Below are positions 63,312-64,000 of a DNA stretch of 64,000 nucleotides, piece by piece (positions within the stretch are counted from its first letter, which is position 1; each line of letters starts with the position of its first letter). The stretch is from contig OMYP01000013.1 in NCBI GenBank assembly GCA_900315345.1, positions 1 through 64,000 on the forward strand, written 5' to 3'. Both the position numbers and the translations under genes were made by a program. The DNA is from an uncultured Selenomonadales bacterium (lineage in GTDB: Bacteria > Bacillota > Negativicutes > Acidaminococcales > Acidaminococcaceae). The notes below the pieces were generated by a model. The model was not told the DNA's origin, did no database searches, and was given only the letters and a program-made list of their open reading frames with translations.

Positions 63312-64000
63312 ATGGCTGCGGTAGTTACACCATTGCGTAAAATTCATGAAACCGCGATTATTGAAAAAGGCGCGGAGATTGGAAACAATGTAGTGATCGG
63401 TCCATATGCGGTGATCAAACATGATGTGAAAGTTGGGGATGGCTGTATTATCGGTCCCCATGTGGTGATCCATCCCTACACCACCATCGGGAAGGATTGT
63501 AAATTTTTCCCGGGAGCTTCTATCGGCGGTGTGCCCCAGGATCTGAAGTTTAAAGGAGAACGTTCCTCTACGGTCATCGGAGACAGGGGCGTGTTCCGGG
63601 AGTGTGTTACGGTGAGCCGTGCCTGCGGGGAAGGGAACGAGACCCGCATCGGTAACGACATTCTTATGATGGCTTATACCCATATTGCCCATAACTGTAT
63701 CGTAGGCAATAATGTTATTATGTCCAACGTGGCTACCCTGGCCGGTCACGTAGTAGTGGAAGACCGGGCGGTCATTGGTGGCCTGGCGGCGGTGCACCAG
63801 TTCTGCCGTATTGGAAGGAATGCCATGGCAGGCGGTATGAGCCGTGTGTCCCAGGATATTCCGCCTTTCATGCTGGTGGCCGGTGACCCGGCTTTCGTGG
63901 CAGGGCTTAACAGTGTGGGCCTGGCCCGGGCCGGTATGCCGATGGAGATCCGCAGCCAGCTGAAGAAGGCCTTCCGTATCCTGTACCGCAGCGGCCTTTC
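63312..64000 (+). CDS. lpxA: UDP-N-acetylglucosamine acyltransferase, cut by the window end
   Basis: First acylation of lipid A synthesis. The frame starts at ATG 63312 after GGAG and is open to 64000 (229 codons). It begins [20 protein letters not shown], shows hexapeptide repeats, [17 protein letters not shown], the catalytic His in [15 protein letters not shown] and [24 protein letters not shown]. About 30-40 residues are missing. The 293-base gap before it is AT-rich, without a gene; an AGCCCTGCAG word occurs twice there. Confidence 0.95.
   Translation, partial: MAAVVTPLRKIHETAIIEKGAEIGNNVVIGPYAVIKHDVKVGDGCIIGPHVVIHPYTTIGKDCKFFPGASIGGVPQDLKFKGERSSTVIGDRGVFRECVTVSRACGEGNETRIGNDILMMAYTHIAHNCIVGNNVIMSNVATLAGHVVVEDRAVIGGLAAVHQFCRIGRNAMAGGMSRVSQDIPPFMLVAGDPAFVAGLNSVGLARAGMPMEIRSQLKKAFRILYRSGL

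Overview
The window reads as a chromosomal segment of a diderm Firmicute (class Negativicutes; my guess is Acidaminococcaceae, such as Acidaminococcus or Phascolarctobacterium). The housekeeping genes are Firmicute-like in sequence and order (ispE, glmU-prs-pth, rpmE-prfA-prmC-tsaC-rpiB-upp, wecA-wecB-atp operon-murA-mreB). They are followed by a full outer-membrane and lipid A block (mlaEFD, tolC, tamB, bamA, three skp/ompH-like genes, lpxD, an lpxL-like gene, lpxC, fabZ, lpxA). Genus assignment is inference. I saw no rRNA, tRNA or CRISPR array.

Layout. 1-9045: YitT protein (minus strand), then ispE, a GntR regulator, two nucleotidyltransferases (one a GlmU lacking its acetyltransferase half), prs, a polysaccharide deacetylase, pth, a palindromic repeat, rpmE and a DUF1385 gene. 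9049-19545: an accessory island between DUF1385 and prfA. It holds a CsoR-type metal sensor, a stretch resembling a group II intron 5' end, a five-gene peptide/nickel-type ABC importer, and a 4.6-kb replicon-like element (Xre repressor, DUF927 replication-type ATPase, iteron cluster, DEAD/DEAH helicase) bounded by 24-bp direct repeats. 19843-28514: prfA, prmC (with a roughly 105-residue insertion), tsaC, rpiB, a TIGR01440 gene, upp, dCMP deaminase, wecA and wecB. 28687-35398: the F-type ATP synthase operon. It has no normal atpH: the C-terminal half of delta is fused in frame to the N-terminus of alpha. 35597-37380: three unrecognised genes. 37667-43476: murA, mreB, an AMIN plus phosphodiester-glycosidase protein and an S55 (SpoIVB-type) peptidase. 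43596-64000: the outer-membrane block, with lpxA cut by the window end.

How the genes work together. Envelope precursors (IspE, GlmU-type enzyme, WecA/WecB, MurA), cell shape (MreB), lipid A synthesis (LpxD, LpxL-like, LpxC, LpxA, FabZ), outer-membrane protein assembly (BamA, Skp-like proteins) and inter-membrane lipid transport (MlaEFD, TamB) are concentrated here. TolC supplies an export duct. Several operons start with clear sigma-A promoters, three of them with the same TTGCCA-N17-TATAAT pattern.

Two families of small palindromic repeats are scattered between genes. The most unusual features are the delta-alpha ATP synthase fusion with three hairpins ahead of it, the iteron-bearing mini-element, the PrmC insertion, and AT-rich segments in tolC that coincide with its predicted surface loops.
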